A DNA stretch of 64,000 nucleotides from an uncultured Bacteroides sp. (GTDB lineage: Bacteria > Bacteroidota > Bacteroidia > Bacteroidales > Bacteroidaceae), in the NCBI GenBank assembly GCA_900544675.1, contig UQVZ01000010.1, positions 1 through 64,000 on the forward strand, given 5' to 3'. The position numbers were made by a program, and so were the translations under genes. The notes beneath the pieces were generated by a model, which saw nothing but the letters and a program-made list of their open reading frames with translations, was not told where the DNA came from and ran no database searches. Below, piece after piece: positions 51,290-60,208 of this stretch (position 1 is its first letter; every line of letters starts with the position of its first letter).

Positions 51290-52549
51290 ATGAATATAAA
51301 ACTCCGATTGATAGTGATGAACTTCCTGCAGTTTGCCGTGTGGGGAGCCTATTTGACTTCGATGGGGACTTATCTGGCTGGAATCGGGCTGGGTAGCCAC
51401 ATCGGATTATTTTATGCCATGCAGGGCATCGTGTCTTTGTTTATGCCGGCCATACTGGGTATTATAGCCGACCGGTGGGTGCCTGCGCAACGCTTGCTGG
51501 GATTGAGCCATCTGCTGGCTGCCTTGTTTATGGCAGGAGCCGGATATTACGGCTTTACGGTAGGCGATCAGGTATCGTTTCCGGTTTTGTTCGCTTTCTA
51601 TTCGATGAGCGTGGCGTTTTATATGCCTACGTTGGCACTGGCGAACTCGGTGGCATATACGGCTCTCGACCGTGCGGGGCTGGATACCATCAAGGCTTTT
51701 CCTCCTATCCGTACGTGCGGGACAATCGGCTTTATTTGCTCGATGTGGCTGGTCGACCTGTGGGGCTTCCAGTCTAACTATATGCAATTCTTCGTGTGCG
51801 CGGGCTGGGGCGTGTTGCTTGCCATATATGCCAATACGCTGCCCGATTGTCCGGTAAACCGCGGAAAAGGAGAGAAGAAATCACTGGCAGAAGCTTTGGG
51901 GCTGAAAGCGTTCCTGCTGTTCCGCCAGCGCAAGATGGCTATCTTCTTCGTGTTCTCGATGTTGCTGGGCGTATCCTTACAGATAACCAATGGCTTTGCC
52001 AATCCTTATATTACCAGTTTCAGTGCGATACCCGAATATGCGGATACGTTTGGCGTGCAGCATGCCAATCTGCTTATTTCGCTTTCGCAGGTCAGCGAGA
52101 CGTGTTGCATTTTGCTGATACCTTTTTTCTTGAGCCGTTTCGGCATCAAGAAGGTCATGCTTATTGCCATGGTGGCATGGGTGTTGCGTTTCGGGCTGTT
52201 TGGCTTAGGTAATCCGGGCGATGGAGTGTGGATGTTTATCCTTTCGATGATTGTATATGGTGTGGCGTTTGATTTCTTTAATGTGTCGGGTTCATTGTTC
52301 GTTGACAAGGAGACAGATGTTGATGTCCGTTCAAGTGCACAGGGATTGTTCATTATTATGACCAATGGGTTGGGAGCTACAATCGGCACACTGAGTGCGC
52401 AGGCAGTGGTCAACATGTTTGTTGATTTCGGAAGTCCGGAGCCTCAGATTGAAGGATGGAGCCGGGCGTGGCTCATATTTGCGGCATACGCATTGGCGGT
52501 GGCTGTTATGTTTGCCATCGTCTTTAAATACAAACACGTAAAGGAATGA
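51290..52549 (+). CDS. MFS permease of the nucleoside:H+ symporter type
   Basis: The 419 residues contain 12 hydrophobic segments. The start LRLIVMNFLQFAVWGAYLTSMGTYL and the loops (DRWVPAQRLLGLSHLLAAL; IKAFPPIRTCGTIGFI) match the NupG/nucleoside:H+ symporter branch of MFS. It would import nucleosides using the proton gradient; the exact substrate is inferred. Its stop overlaps the next start (ATGA, 52546-52549), forming a coupled operon with the bifunctional nuclease and rsmE. Confidence 0.88.
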   Translation: MNIKLRLIVMNFLQFAVWGAYLTSMGTYLAGIGLGSHIGLFYAMQGIVSLFMPAILGIIADRWVPAQRLLGLSHLLAALFMAGAGYYGFTVGDQVSFPVLFAFYSMSVAFYMPTLALANSVAYTALDRAGLDTIKAFPPIRTCGTIGFICSMWLVDLWGFQSNYMQFFVCAGWGVLLAIYANTLPDCPVNRGKGEKKSLAEALGLKAFLLFRQRKMAIFFVFSMLLGVSLQITNGFANPYITSFSAIPEYADTFGVQHANLLISLSQVSETCCILLIPFFLSRFGIKKVMLIAMVAWVLRFGLFGLGNPGDGVWMFILSMIVYGVAFDFFNVSGSLFVDKETDVDVRSSAQGLFIIMTNGLGATIGTLSAQAVVNMFVDFGSPEPQIEGWSRAWLIFAAYALAVAVMFAIVFKYKHVKE

Positions 52550-53121
52550 AAACAGAAATTGAATTGAAGTTTTTAGACATGTCATCGGTTTTGAAACCGT
52601 CTGATTCGTTTGCGTTGGTTTTGGAAGAAGTGGGGGGAGAAGAACGAAAATTGGCATTGATTATTGGAGCTGTAGAAGCCCAGAGTATCAAAATGGCGGA
52701 AATGAACTATAAGCCGCCTCGCCCATTTACACACGATTTGATATTGGGTGTGATGAAAATAGGGGAGTTGACGTGTGTGAAAGGCGTGATTTATCAGGTG
52801 CGCAACGGGATTTACTATACCTATTTATATATAAAGCGCCTGGATGGTGAAATCGAGTTGGTAGATGCACGTACATCAGATGCCGTTGTCTTGTCATTGC
52901 GGATGGGCTTCCCGATTTATGTGTATGAAGATATTTTGGAAAAAGAACATTTGCGCAACATTTCGCCGAACGGAAGCTTTACATTGCCGGTTAATTCGGC
53001 AGATGTAGAGATGCTGAAGAAAGCGATGGACGAGGCGGTACAGCGTGAAGACTATGAACGGGCTTCGCAATTGCGGGACGAAATCCGCAAGCGGGAGCAC
53101 GAGGAAAAGAAAGAAAACTAA
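52546..53121 (+). CDS. Bifunctional nuclease family protein with UVR motif
   Basis: The N-terminal ~135 residues match the BFN/DUF151 fold (LVLEEVGGEERKLALIIGAVEAQSI; RPFTHDLILGVM; DARTSDAVVLSLRMGFPIYV). The C terminus (~155-190) is a UvrB/UvrC-type helical hairpin (MKKAMDEAVQREDYERASQL region). Family members are reported to cut DNA and RNA, but the cellular role is unsettled. It is translationally coupled to the nucleoside permease upstream and followed closely by rsmE. Confidence 0.88.
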   Translation: MKTEIELKFLDMSSVLKPSDSFALVLEEVGGEERKLALIIGAVEAQSIKMAEMNYKPPRPFTHDLILGVMKIGELTCVKGVIYQVRNGIYYTYLYIKRLDGEIELVDARTSDAVVLSLRMGFPIYVYEDILEKEHLRNISPNGSFTLPVNSADVEMLKKAMDEAVQREDYERASQLRDEIRKREHEEKKEN

Positions 53122-53133
53122 TACTTGGTATAT

Positions 53134-53838
53134 ATGCATACATTTTATACGCCCGATATAGCGGTTAGTCAGGAGCTGCCCGAGGAAGAGGCTGCTCATT
53201 GCCTGCGTGTGTTGCGGTTGACCACTGGCGACGAAGTGCTGTTGACCGACGGGAAAGGCTTTTTTTATAAGGCAATGATTGACAGCATAAGCGGGAAGCG
53301 TTGTCATGTGAAGCTGTTGGAGAAGACGGAGCAGGAGCCGCTATGGAGAGGACACCTGCATCTGGCTATGGCTCCTACGAAGAATATCGACCGTACGGAG
53401 TGGTTGGTGGAAAAAGCCACCGAAATCGGTTTCGACGAGTTGACTTTCCTGAATTGCCGTTTCTCGGAACGGAAGGTGGTGAAGAACGAACGCATCGAAA
53501 AGATTGTGGTTTCTGCGGTCAAGCAATCGTTAAAAGCCCGTAAGCCTGTGGTAAACGGCATGATAGATTTTGCCAAGTTCGTGCGCCAGGATTTTGCGGG
53601 ACAGAAGTTCATCGCTCATTGCTACGAGGGCGAAAAGCCTTTTCTGCGCGATGTGCTGGATGCGGATGCCGATGCCTTGGTGCTGATAGGTCCTGAAGGA
53701 GACTTCAGCCAGGAAGAAGTGAAGCAGGCGGAAGCAGCCGGATTCCGTTCGGTCAGCCTGGGCAGGTCGCGTCTTCGTACAGAGACGGCGGCGCTGGTAG
53801 CGGTGCATCTGATGAACTTGGCACATGTAGTGGAATAA
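53134..53838 (+). CDS. rsmE: 16S rRNA (uracil-1498-N3)-methyltransferase
   Basis: Methylates U1498 in the decoding centre of 16S rRNA using SAM. The N-terminal PUA-like domain (MHTFYTPDIAVSQELPEEEAAHCLRVLR) is followed by a SPOUT domain with the knot LIGPEGDFSQEEV and SLGRSRLRTETAAL. I chose ATG 53134; the frame extends to a TTG at 53125. The 234 residues fit the family. Confidence 0.93.
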   Translation: MHTFYTPDIAVSQELPEEEAAHCLRVLRLTTGDEVLLTDGKGFFYKAMIDSISGKRCHVKLLEKTEQEPLWRGHLHLAMAPTKNIDRTEWLVEKATEIGFDELTFLNCRFSERKVVKNERIEKIVVSAVKQSLKARKPVVNGMIDFAKFVRQDFAGQKFIAHCYEGEKPFLRDVLDADADALVLIGPEGDFSQEEVKQAEAAGFRSVSLGRSRLRTETAALVAVHLMNLAHVVE

Positions 53839-53855
53839 TAAAAAACGAGAGAATT

Positions 53856-55397
53856 ATGCGAAACAGGATGAAATGGAATGTATGGGCAGGATGTCTGGCG
53901 ATGGCTCTTCTGATGCTGGCATCGTGTTCAGACAAAGACAATTATGAGTCGGCTTTGCCCAAGGATGCCGCGCTGGTCGTATCGGTCAATCCGGTGTCGG
54001 TTGCAGAGAAGAGCGGATTGGCGGGCGAAGAGGGTGCTGTAGCCGTCCAGCGGCTGGGAGAAGCCCTGAAGAGCGGCATGCAAGGTTCAGAACAACTGAT
54101 AGACAAGATATTGAAGAATCCAGCTGAAAGCGGTATAGACTTCCGGCGGAATCTGTATTTCTTTGTTGAGTCGCAATCGGTTTCTGCCGGGATACTGGCA
54201 CGTGTGGCAGACCGCGGCAAGCTGGAGACGTTGTTTGACGCTTTGAGCAAACAGCAATTGTGCCCGGCGGTGACAGAAGCCGACCATTGCTTTTGGACGG
54301 CTTTGGGCAAAGTGCTTGCCGCATACACCTCGGATGCTTTGCTGGTGCTGACCGACCCTAACGGCGGTGCGCCGGAAGATATGTTGCATACGGCATCGAT
54401 GTTGTTGCGTCAGGGTGAAGAAGAAGGCTATCGTTCTACTCCCGATTTCGGTCGGATCAAGCAAGGGAAAGGTGACATCATCGCTTTGGGTTCGCTCGAT
54501 TTGGTTCCGGGCAGGTATGTGACGCCGATGTTGATGGGCATTTCCGGCAACATGAAGTTGAAAGATGTGAAATGTCTGGCAGAACTGACCTTTGGCCAAG
54601 GGAAAATAACGGTGGATTTCACCGACCTGACTACAGACCGGGTGATGAAACAGATGCAGGAGAAACAGATGCAGGCATTCGGGAAGATAGACGGTAAATA
54701 CTTGGATTATTTTCCTGCCAATACAGGATTCTGGATGTCGATGCATCTGGATGGACAAAAGATGTATGAGCTATTGAAGGAGCATCCGATGTTCAATAAC
54801 GAGTTGGAAAGTTCGATGGTTCCGGTTGACTTTGAGGCTATTTTCGGTTCGCTGAAAGGAGATATGGCACTGGCAGGCGATTGGGCATCGGGTTCGTTCA
54901 TCCTGTATGCCGATGTGACGGATGAGAGATTCTTGCAGACCTTCGAAGACCTGAAGCCTTTGTTGGCATTGACGGCAGGGCAGATGCAGTTGGTCAACCG
55001 GGGTGCTACGGCATACGAGTTCCGCATGGCGGACGGAAGTCTTTTCGGGATGCGTCCGGGTTATGTGGCTTTCTGGTTCGGTGTGTCCGACGGGCATTTC
55101 TACCTGACGAACCGCCTGCAATGGATTGACGCAAGTGTAGAAGGATTGACCTTGCGCTCTTGCCCGTGGGGAAAAGCCGTGAGCGGGAAGCGTTGTTATT
55201 ATGCGATGAATCTTGCCGGGCTGGCAGAGGCAGGCTCAGCGTATGCCAACCGTCCGGAGATGCAGGCGTTTCAGTTCTTGAAAGGACTGGATTATCTGAC
55301 GGTGGAAATGACGGATGCAAGTCGGGTGCGCATGGAACTGGCGGTGAAAGAGCAGAACCGGAATATCCTCCGCTCGCTGCTGGAAGCATTGAATTAA
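53856..55397 (+). CDS. DUF4836 lipoprotein
   Basis: The lipobox LMLASC (Cys ~24) is followed by SDKDNYESALPKDAALVVSVNPVSV, the standard opening of DUF4836 proteins. The 513 residues are mostly soluble repeats of mixed alpha/beta type. Its role is unknown. It precedes an ABC ATPase (12 bp gap) and a permease, suggesting it is an extracytoplasmic partner of that transporter or a substrate of its lipoprotein or peptide traffic; that is inference. Confidence 0.85.
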   Translation: MRNRMKWNVWAGCLAMALLMLASCSDKDNYESALPKDAALVVSVNPVSVAEKSGLAGEEGAVAVQRLGEALKSGMQGSEQLIDKILKNPAESGIDFRRNLYFFVESQSVSAGILARVADRGKLETLFDALSKQQLCPAVTEADHCFWTALGKVLAAYTSDALLVLTDPNGGAPEDMLHTASMLLRQGEEEGYRSTPDFGRIKQGKGDIIALGSLDLVPGRYVTPMLMGISGNMKLKDVKCLAELTFGQGKITVDFTDLTTDRVMKQMQEKQMQAFGKIDGKYLDYFPANTGFWMSMHLDGQKMYELLKEHPMFNNELESSMVPVDFEAIFGSLKGDMALAGDWASGSFILYADVTDERFLQTFEDLKPLLALTAGQMQLVNRGATAYEFRMADGSLFGMRPGYVAFWFGVSDGHFYLTNRLQWIDASVEGLTLRSCPWGKAVSGKRCYYAMNLAGLAEAGSAYANRPEMQAFQFLKGLDYLTVEMTDASRVRMELAVKEQNRNILRSLLEALN

Positions 55398-55409
55398 AGG
55401 AAAAAGCAA

Positions 55410-56054
55410 ATGGAAACAATCGAAATGCAACAGACTTTGCCGGAAGTATTTGCCGGCAAAGATGCGGTTATCTCTGATGTATGGCATCGGCAGATAGCTT
55501 TTCAGAAAGGGAAGATTTACTTGCTGGAGGCAGCTTCGGGAACGGGTAAGTCTTCTCTTTGCAGTTTTATTTATGGATACCGGAAGGACTATCAAGGCAT
55601 TATTGCTTTCGACGGGCAGAACATACGTAATCTTTCGGTGCGCGAATGGGTGAATATACGGAAGCGTTCGTTGGGCATGCTTTTTCAGGAACTTCGTCTG
55701 TTTAGCGAGCTGACCGCCCTTGAGAATGTCCGGCTGAAAAATAGCTTGACGGGATATTGTTCGCGCAAACAGATAGACGAATGGTTCTTGCGGCTGGGCA
55801 TCGACGGGAAAAAAGACGAAAAGATAGGGCGCATGTCGTTCGGTCAGCAACAGCGGGTGGCGTTTGTGCGTGCTCTTTGCCAGCCTTTCGATTTTCTGTT
55901 CTTAGACGAGCCGGTCAGCCACCTTGATGATGGAAACGGACGGGTGATGGCAGATATCCTCCGTGAGGAAGTCGGTAAGCGTGGGGCAGGAGCGGTCGTT
56001 ACCTCCATCGGAAAACATTTGCCTTTGGAATACGACCGGGTGTTGAAATTGTAA
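55410..56054 (+). CDS. ABC transporter ATP-binding protein
   Basis: The 214-residue ATPase has Walker A EAASGTGKSS (~42-51), where the usual first Gly is Ala. It also has a Q loop (LGMLFQELRLF), the signature MSFGQQQRVAFVRAL in place of LSGGQ, and Walker B FDFLFLDEPVSHLDD. It belongs to the small LolD/FtsE/MacB-type group that powers FtsX-like permeases. The changed Walker A and signature are conservative enough that activity is expected. The permease gene follows at 56094. Confidence 0.88.
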   Translation: METIEMQQTLPEVFAGKDAVISDVWHRQIAFQKGKIYLLEAASGTGKSSLCSFIYGYRKDYQGIIAFDGQNIRNLSVREWVNIRKRSLGMLFQELRLFSELTALENVRLKNSLTGYCSRKQIDEWFLRLGIDGKKDEKIGRMSFGQQQRVAFVRALCQPFDFLFLDEPVSHLDDGNGRVMADILREEVGKRGAGAVVTSIGKHLPLEYDRVLKL

Positions 56055-56093
56055 AAGTTTTATTTGGAATCAATTAGTTGTTATTCAAAAGAT

Positions 56094-57284
56094 ATGATTT
56101 GGAAATTGTTGAAACAACACGTAAGCCCTTCGCAGTTGCTCGGCTTTTCTTTGGCAAATGTGTGTGGCATGGTCATCGTGTTGCTTGCGGTGCAGTTTTA
56201 TCGTGATATTTTGCCTGTATTCACCCAAGGGGACAGCTTCCTGAAAGGAGACTATCTTGTGATAAGCAAGAAAGTAAGCACTTTGGGTACGCTTGTAGGC
56301 AAGGAGACGACTTTTTCTTCGGGCGACATTGCCGAGATAGAGGAACAACCCTTTGTAAAGCGGGTGGGAAGCTTTTTGCCTTCCCAATTCAAGGTAGCGG
56401 CAGGGATGGGGCTGCAAGGCATTAACATGTCTACCGATTTGTTCTTCGAATCGGTGCCCGATGCGTATGTGGATGTGCAGTCGGACAAATGGAAATTCAA
56501 TCCCGAATCGGGTGTCATTCCTATTATTATTCCCCGGAATTACTTGAATCTGTATAATTTCGGCTTTGCACAAAGCCGGAACTTGCCGCAGTTGTCCGAA
56601 GGGGTGATAGGCATGGTGAACTTGGATATCCGTTTGACCGGCAACGGCAAGGCCGAACAGATGAAAGGGCATATTGTGGGCTTCTCCAGCCGGCTGAACA
56701 CCATTTTGGTGCCCGAAGCGTTTATCCGTTGGGCGAATGCACGTTTTGGTACAGGGCGTGATGCCGAGCCTTCTCGTCTGATAGTCGAGGTAGGCAATCC
56801 GGCAGACGAACGTATCGTGCAGTATTTTCAGCGCAAAGGTTATGAGATGGAAGGAAATGAGCTGGAAGCAGGAAAGGCGACTTGGTTCTTGAAAGTGATT
56901 GTAGGGGTCGTATTGTCGGTAGGATTGCTTATCAGCGTATTGTCTTTCTATATTCTGATACTCAGCATCTATTTGCTTTTGCAGAAGAATATGCGGAAGC
57001 TGGAGACGCTGTTGCTGATTGGATACAGCCCGGCTCAGGTGGCGCGTCCTTACCAGTTGCTTACGATTGGATTGAACTTGCTGGTATTGCTATTAGGGGT
57101 TGGCATTGTTATGGGAGTCCGTAGCCTGTATTTGCCGGTTATCGCTACGCTTCTTCCCGATGCGGGAAGCGGGACTTTGCTTCCGTCATTGTTGACGGGA
57201 ATCCTCGTTTTCCTGTTGGTCTCTGTATTGAATGTGATGATTGTCCGCCGGAAGATAAACGATATCTGGATACGTAAAAACTAA
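56094..57284 (+). CDS. FtsX/MacB-like ABC permease
   Basis: The start ATG 56094 (MIWKLLKQHVSPSQLLGFSLAN) is preferred to a TTG at 56064. The topology is the FtsX/MacB pattern. One helix (~16-36) is followed by a large extracytoplasmic domain (~40-265) and three C-terminal helices (~275-300, 320-345, 360-390). Relatives use mechanotransmission to move lipoproteins or peptides or to signal. The missing first-helix partner and the DUF4836 gene upstream suggest a dedicated envelope function. The 396-residue size is normal. Confidence 0.85.
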   Translation: MIWKLLKQHVSPSQLLGFSLANVCGMVIVLLAVQFYRDILPVFTQGDSFLKGDYLVISKKVSTLGTLVGKETTFSSGDIAEIEEQPFVKRVGSFLPSQFKVAAGMGLQGINMSTDLFFESVPDAYVDVQSDKWKFNPESGVIPIIIPRNYLNLYNFGFAQSRNLPQLSEGVIGMVNLDIRLTGNGKAEQMKGHIVGFSSRLNTILVPEAFIRWANARFGTGRDAEPSRLIVEVGNPADERIVQYFQRKGYEMEGNELEAGKATWFLKVIVGVVLSVGLLISVLSFYILILSIYLLLQKNMRKLETLLLIGYSPAQVARPYQLLTIGLNLLVLLLGVGIVMGVRSLYLPVIATLLPDAGSGTLLPSLLTGILVFLLVSVLNVMIVRRKINDIWIRKN

Positions 57285-57293
57285 CAGTGATGG

Positions 57294-57365
57294 AGTGTCT
57301 AGTTGTATAGTACGACTATCCGGGAAGTGTCTACTAACTCCGTTTATAAAACAAAAAAGTGTCTA
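57294..57365. repeat. Three AGTGTCTA octamers at a 32-bp period
   Basis: AGTGTCTA occurs at 57294-57301, 57326-57333 and 57358-57365, exactly 32 bp apart. The spacers are unlike each other. A near-palindrome, TAGTTGTA-TAG-TACGACTA, covers 57300-57318. It may be a remnant of an insertion-sequence end. Confidence 0.4.
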
Positions 57366-57413
57366 ATGAATCAGGAAAAGATACAACCCAAACCGTTAAA
57401 AGACATATATTTT

Positions 57414-57501
57414 TTATGTCCTCCAATTGGAGGACGTACATCCTTGGTATGGAGGACGTATATCCCCCGATTGGAGGACGTACGTCCCCGGTACGGAGGA
57501 C
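57414..57501. repeat. 4 x 22-bp tandem repeat with palindromic units
   Basis: Four 22-bp units begin at 57414, 57436, 57458 and 57480. Each ends GGAGGAC and carries TCC at unit positions 6-8. Unit 1 holds a perfect 18-bp palindrome, GTCCTCCAATTGGAGGAC (57418-57435). The others have different centres but keep the ends. The array lies in the 327-bp gap between the permease and yjbQ, where no gene was found. Confidence 0.75.
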
Positions 57502-57611
57502 ATGAAACCTAACCGGATGAAAACAGATTGTCAACTGTTCTAAAAAGCCTTGGCACACGGCTTGCCGAAGGTTTGCAAAATGTGTACATTCATCAAAAAC
57601 GAATATGAATT

Positions 57612-58022
57612 ATGATTGAACAAGTAGAATTTACTTTGAAGCCCCGCACCAGAGGCTTTCATCTGATAACGCAGGAAGTGGCAGCCCATTTGCCGGAACT
57701 TCCCGAGAAAGGTTTGTTGCATTTGTTTGTGAAACATACCAGTTGCGCCTTGAGCGTGAACGAGAATTACGACCCCAGCGTGCGCAGCGATATGGAGCGT
57801 ATCTACAACAACCTGGTGAAAGAGAACCAGGCGTATTATACCCATACGGATGAAGGTCCCGATGATATGCCCAGCCATGCCAAGTGCAGTCTGACCGGTG
57901 TGTCGCTGACTATCCCTATTACGGGCGGACGTATGAATTTAGGAACTTGGCAAGGCATATATTTGTGCGAATTCCGAGATTACGGTGGAGCACGTAAAGT
58001 GGTGGCTACTGTTATTTATTGA
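57612..58022 (+). CDS. yjbQ: YjbQ/UPF0047 family protein
   Basis: A 136-residue protein of the YjbQ family, in which some members show thiamine-phosphate synthase activity in vitro. The motif run is LFVKHTSCALSVNENYDPSVRSDM, then THTDEGPDDMPSHAK, then PITGGRMNLGTWQGIYLCEFRDYGG. It contains the conserved His, Asp and Cys. Its physiological role is uncertain. It stands alone between two intergenic regions. Confidence 0.9.
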   Translation: MIEQVEFTLKPRTRGFHLITQEVAAHLPELPEKGLLHLFVKHTSCALSVNENYDPSVRSDMERIYNNLVKENQAYYTHTDEGPDDMPSHAKCSLTGVSLTIPITGGRMNLGTWQGIYLCEFRDYGGARKVVATVIY

Positions 58023-58191
58023 TATAAATCAAGAATTGTTCACGTGCACGGAGCGTTAGGTGTGTGAATAAATGTTTAAAAAGAGGGTCATGATGACAAC
58101 TCTGTTAATGCTTTGTTTCATATTCGATAGAGAAAGTGGTTTTTTTATAAAAAAATGTTATGCAGAATAACACGTGTATAAGATATTTATA

Positions 58192-58199
58192 TAAATTTG
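58192..58199 (+). promoter_or_regulatory. -7 promoter element of the ATP synthase operon
   Basis: TAAATTTG matches TAnnTTTG in an AT-rich stretch, leaving a leader of roughly 90 nt before atpD. No TTTG at the right distance was found. The rest of the 271-bp gap shows nothing clear. Confidence 0.4.
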
Positions 58200-58293
58200 C
58201 GTAGATGATTAGTAAAACGTTGAACAAATAGTAAACCTGTTTTTCAGGTCACAAAAAAATAGTTGAATCTATAATAAATAAAGAGTAAAGCTT

Positions 58294-59823
58294 ATGTCAA
58301 AAATCGTTGGACACATTTCGCAGGTAATCGGTCCGGTGGTTGATGTGTACTTCAAATTGGAAGAAGGGCAGGATGTAGAAAAATCCTTGCCGAAAATCCA
58401 CGATGCGTTGACTATCGCTCGTAACGATGGCCGTACGTTGGTAATCGAAGTACAGCAACATATCGGTGAAGATACCGTACGTTGCGTCGCAATGGACAGT
58501 ACGGACGGATTGAAGCGTGGAATGGAAGTCGTACCTGCCGGTCACCCGATTTCTATGCCGGTAGGAAACCAGATTAAAGGACGTGTGATGAACGTAGTCG
58601 GTGAAGCGATTGACGGTATGAAGGAACTGGACAGAAAAGACGGATTCCCGATTCACCGCGAACCGCCTAAATTCGAAGATCTGGCTACATCGCAGGAAGT
58701 CCTTTTTACGGGTATCAAAGTGATTGACCTTTTGGAACCTTACTTGAAAGGAGGTAAAATCGGTCTGTTTGGTGGCGCGGGTGTAGGAAAAACCGTGCTT
58801 ATCAAAGAGTTGATTAACAACATTGCCAAGAAGCACAATGGTTTCTCGGTCTTTGCCGGTGTGGGTGAACGTACCCGTGAAGGTAACGACTTGCTGCGGG
58901 AAATGATTGAGTCGGGTGTAATCCGTTACGGGGATGAGTTCCTCAAGAGCATGGAAGAAGGCAATTGGGACTTGTCGAAGGTAGATTACAACGAAGTGGA
59001 AAAATCGCAAGTATCCATGGTGTTCGGACAGATGAATGAGCCTCCTGGCGCACGTCAGTCTGTAGCCTTGTCCGGTTTGACGCTTGCGGAATCTTTCCGC
59101 GACCGTGAGACAGGCGAGAACGGTCCGCGTGATATCTTGTTCTTCATCGATAACATCTTCCGTTTCACGCAGGCAGGTTCCGAGGTATCAGCCTTGTTGG
59201 GACGTATGCCCTCGGCGGTAGGTTATCAGCCGACATTGGCAACCGAAATGGGACAGATGCAGGAGCGTATCACTTCTACCAAGAACGGTTCTATCACTTC
59301 CGTACAGGCTGTATACGTGCCTGCCGACGACTTGACCGACCCGGCTCCGGCTACTACATTTACTCACTTGGATGCGACAACCGTGTTGAGCCGTAAGATT
59401 ACCGAGCTGGGTATCTATCCGGCAGTAGACCCGTTGGATTCTACTTCGCGTATCTTGGACCCGCTGATTGTGGGTAAGGAACATTACGAGACCGCCCAGC
59501 GCGTGAAGCAGATTCTGCAACGTAACAAAGAGCTGCAGGATATCATCTCTATCTTGGGTATGGACGAATTGTCTGATGAAGACCGCCTGACTGTAAACCG
59601 CGCACGTCGTGTGCAGCGTTTCTTGTCTCAGCCGTTTGCCGTAGCCGAACAGTTTACCGGCGTACCGGGCGTGATGGTTTCTATCGAAGATACCATTAAG
59701 GGCTTCAAGATGATTCTCGACGGCGAGGTAGATTACTTGCCCGAACAGGCATTCTTGAATGTCGGTACGATCGAAGATGCTATCAAGAAAGGTGAGAAAC
59801 TGCTTGCAGCAGCTAAGGGATAA
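58294..59823 (+). CDS. atpD: F-type ATP synthase subunit beta
   Basis: Catalytic subunit of F1. Walker A is GGAGVGKTV (~160), Walker B is DILFFIDNIFRF (~268), and the catalytic Glu lies in AGVGERTREGNDL. The 509 residues are a little longer than E. coli beta, as usual in Bacteroidetes. It leads the operon, so the F1 catalytic subunit gene precedes the F0 genes. Confidence 0.97.
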   Translation: MSKIVGHISQVIGPVVDVYFKLEEGQDVEKSLPKIHDALTIARNDGRTLVIEVQQHIGEDTVRCVAMDSTDGLKRGMEVVPAGHPISMPVGNQIKGRVMNVVGEAIDGMKELDRKDGFPIHREPPKFEDLATSQEVLFTGIKVIDLLEPYLKGGKIGLFGGAGVGKTVLIKELINNIAKKHNGFSVFAGVGERTREGNDLLREMIESGVIRYGDEFLKSMEEGNWDLSKVDYNEVEKSQVSMVFGQMNEPPGARQSVALSGLTLAESFRDRETGENGPRDILFFIDNIFRFTQAGSEVSALLGRMPSAVGYQPTLATEMGQMQERITSTKNGSITSVQAVYVPADDLTDPAPATTFTHLDATTVLSRKITELGIYPAVDPLDSTSRILDPLIVGKEHYETAQRVKQILQRNKELQDIISILGMDELSDEDRLTVNRARRVQRFLSQPFAVAEQFTGVPGVMVSIEDTIKGFKMILDGEVDYLPEQAFLNVGTIEDAIKKGEKLLAAAKG

Positions 59824-59919
59824 GGATTTTAGTTTTTGGGCAGTCGGCTTTTTTGAGGTTTCTTAAAAGCAGGCTGGTTGGAAACTGAAAACTGAAAGAA
59901 CTAAAAAAACGAACAACGA

Positions 59920-60165
59920 ATGAAAGAACTTCATCTGGTTATCGCTTCACCCGAACGGACTGTTTACGATGGGAAAGTAGATATGGCTGTTTTGCCGGGA
60001 GAACTTGGAGAATTCCAGGTACTGGTCAACCATGCCCCCTTGATATCATCGTTGGCAGCTGGAGAAGTGAGGTACACGGCAGGAAAAGAATCGCAGTCTT
60101 TGCAAATCAAAGGCGGATTTGTGGAAGTCAGAGACAATCAGATATCGGTTTGCGCTGAACTCTGA
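59920..60165 (+). CDS. atpC: F-type ATP synthase subunit epsilon
   Basis: An 81-residue epsilon subunit, only the N-terminal beta-sandwich (LHLVIASPERTVYDGKVDMAVLPGELGEFQVLVNHAPL). The C-terminal inhibitory helices of E. coli epsilon are missing, a known shorter form in Bacteroidetes. It connects the rotor to the c-ring. The next gene starts 43 bp later. Confidence 0.93.
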   Translation: MKELHLVIASPERTVYDGKVDMAVLPGELGEFQVLVNHAPLISSLAAGEVRYTAGKESQSLQIKGGFVEVRDNQISVCAEL

Positions 60166-60208
60166 GAAAAGAGAGAGGAAAGGCGCAGTTAAAGCTTTTT
60201 TTGATGTA

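Noticed and set aside
57294..57501. CRISPR array
   Set aside because: Repeats of 8 bp or contiguous 22-bp units without spacers do not fit, and no cas gene is near.
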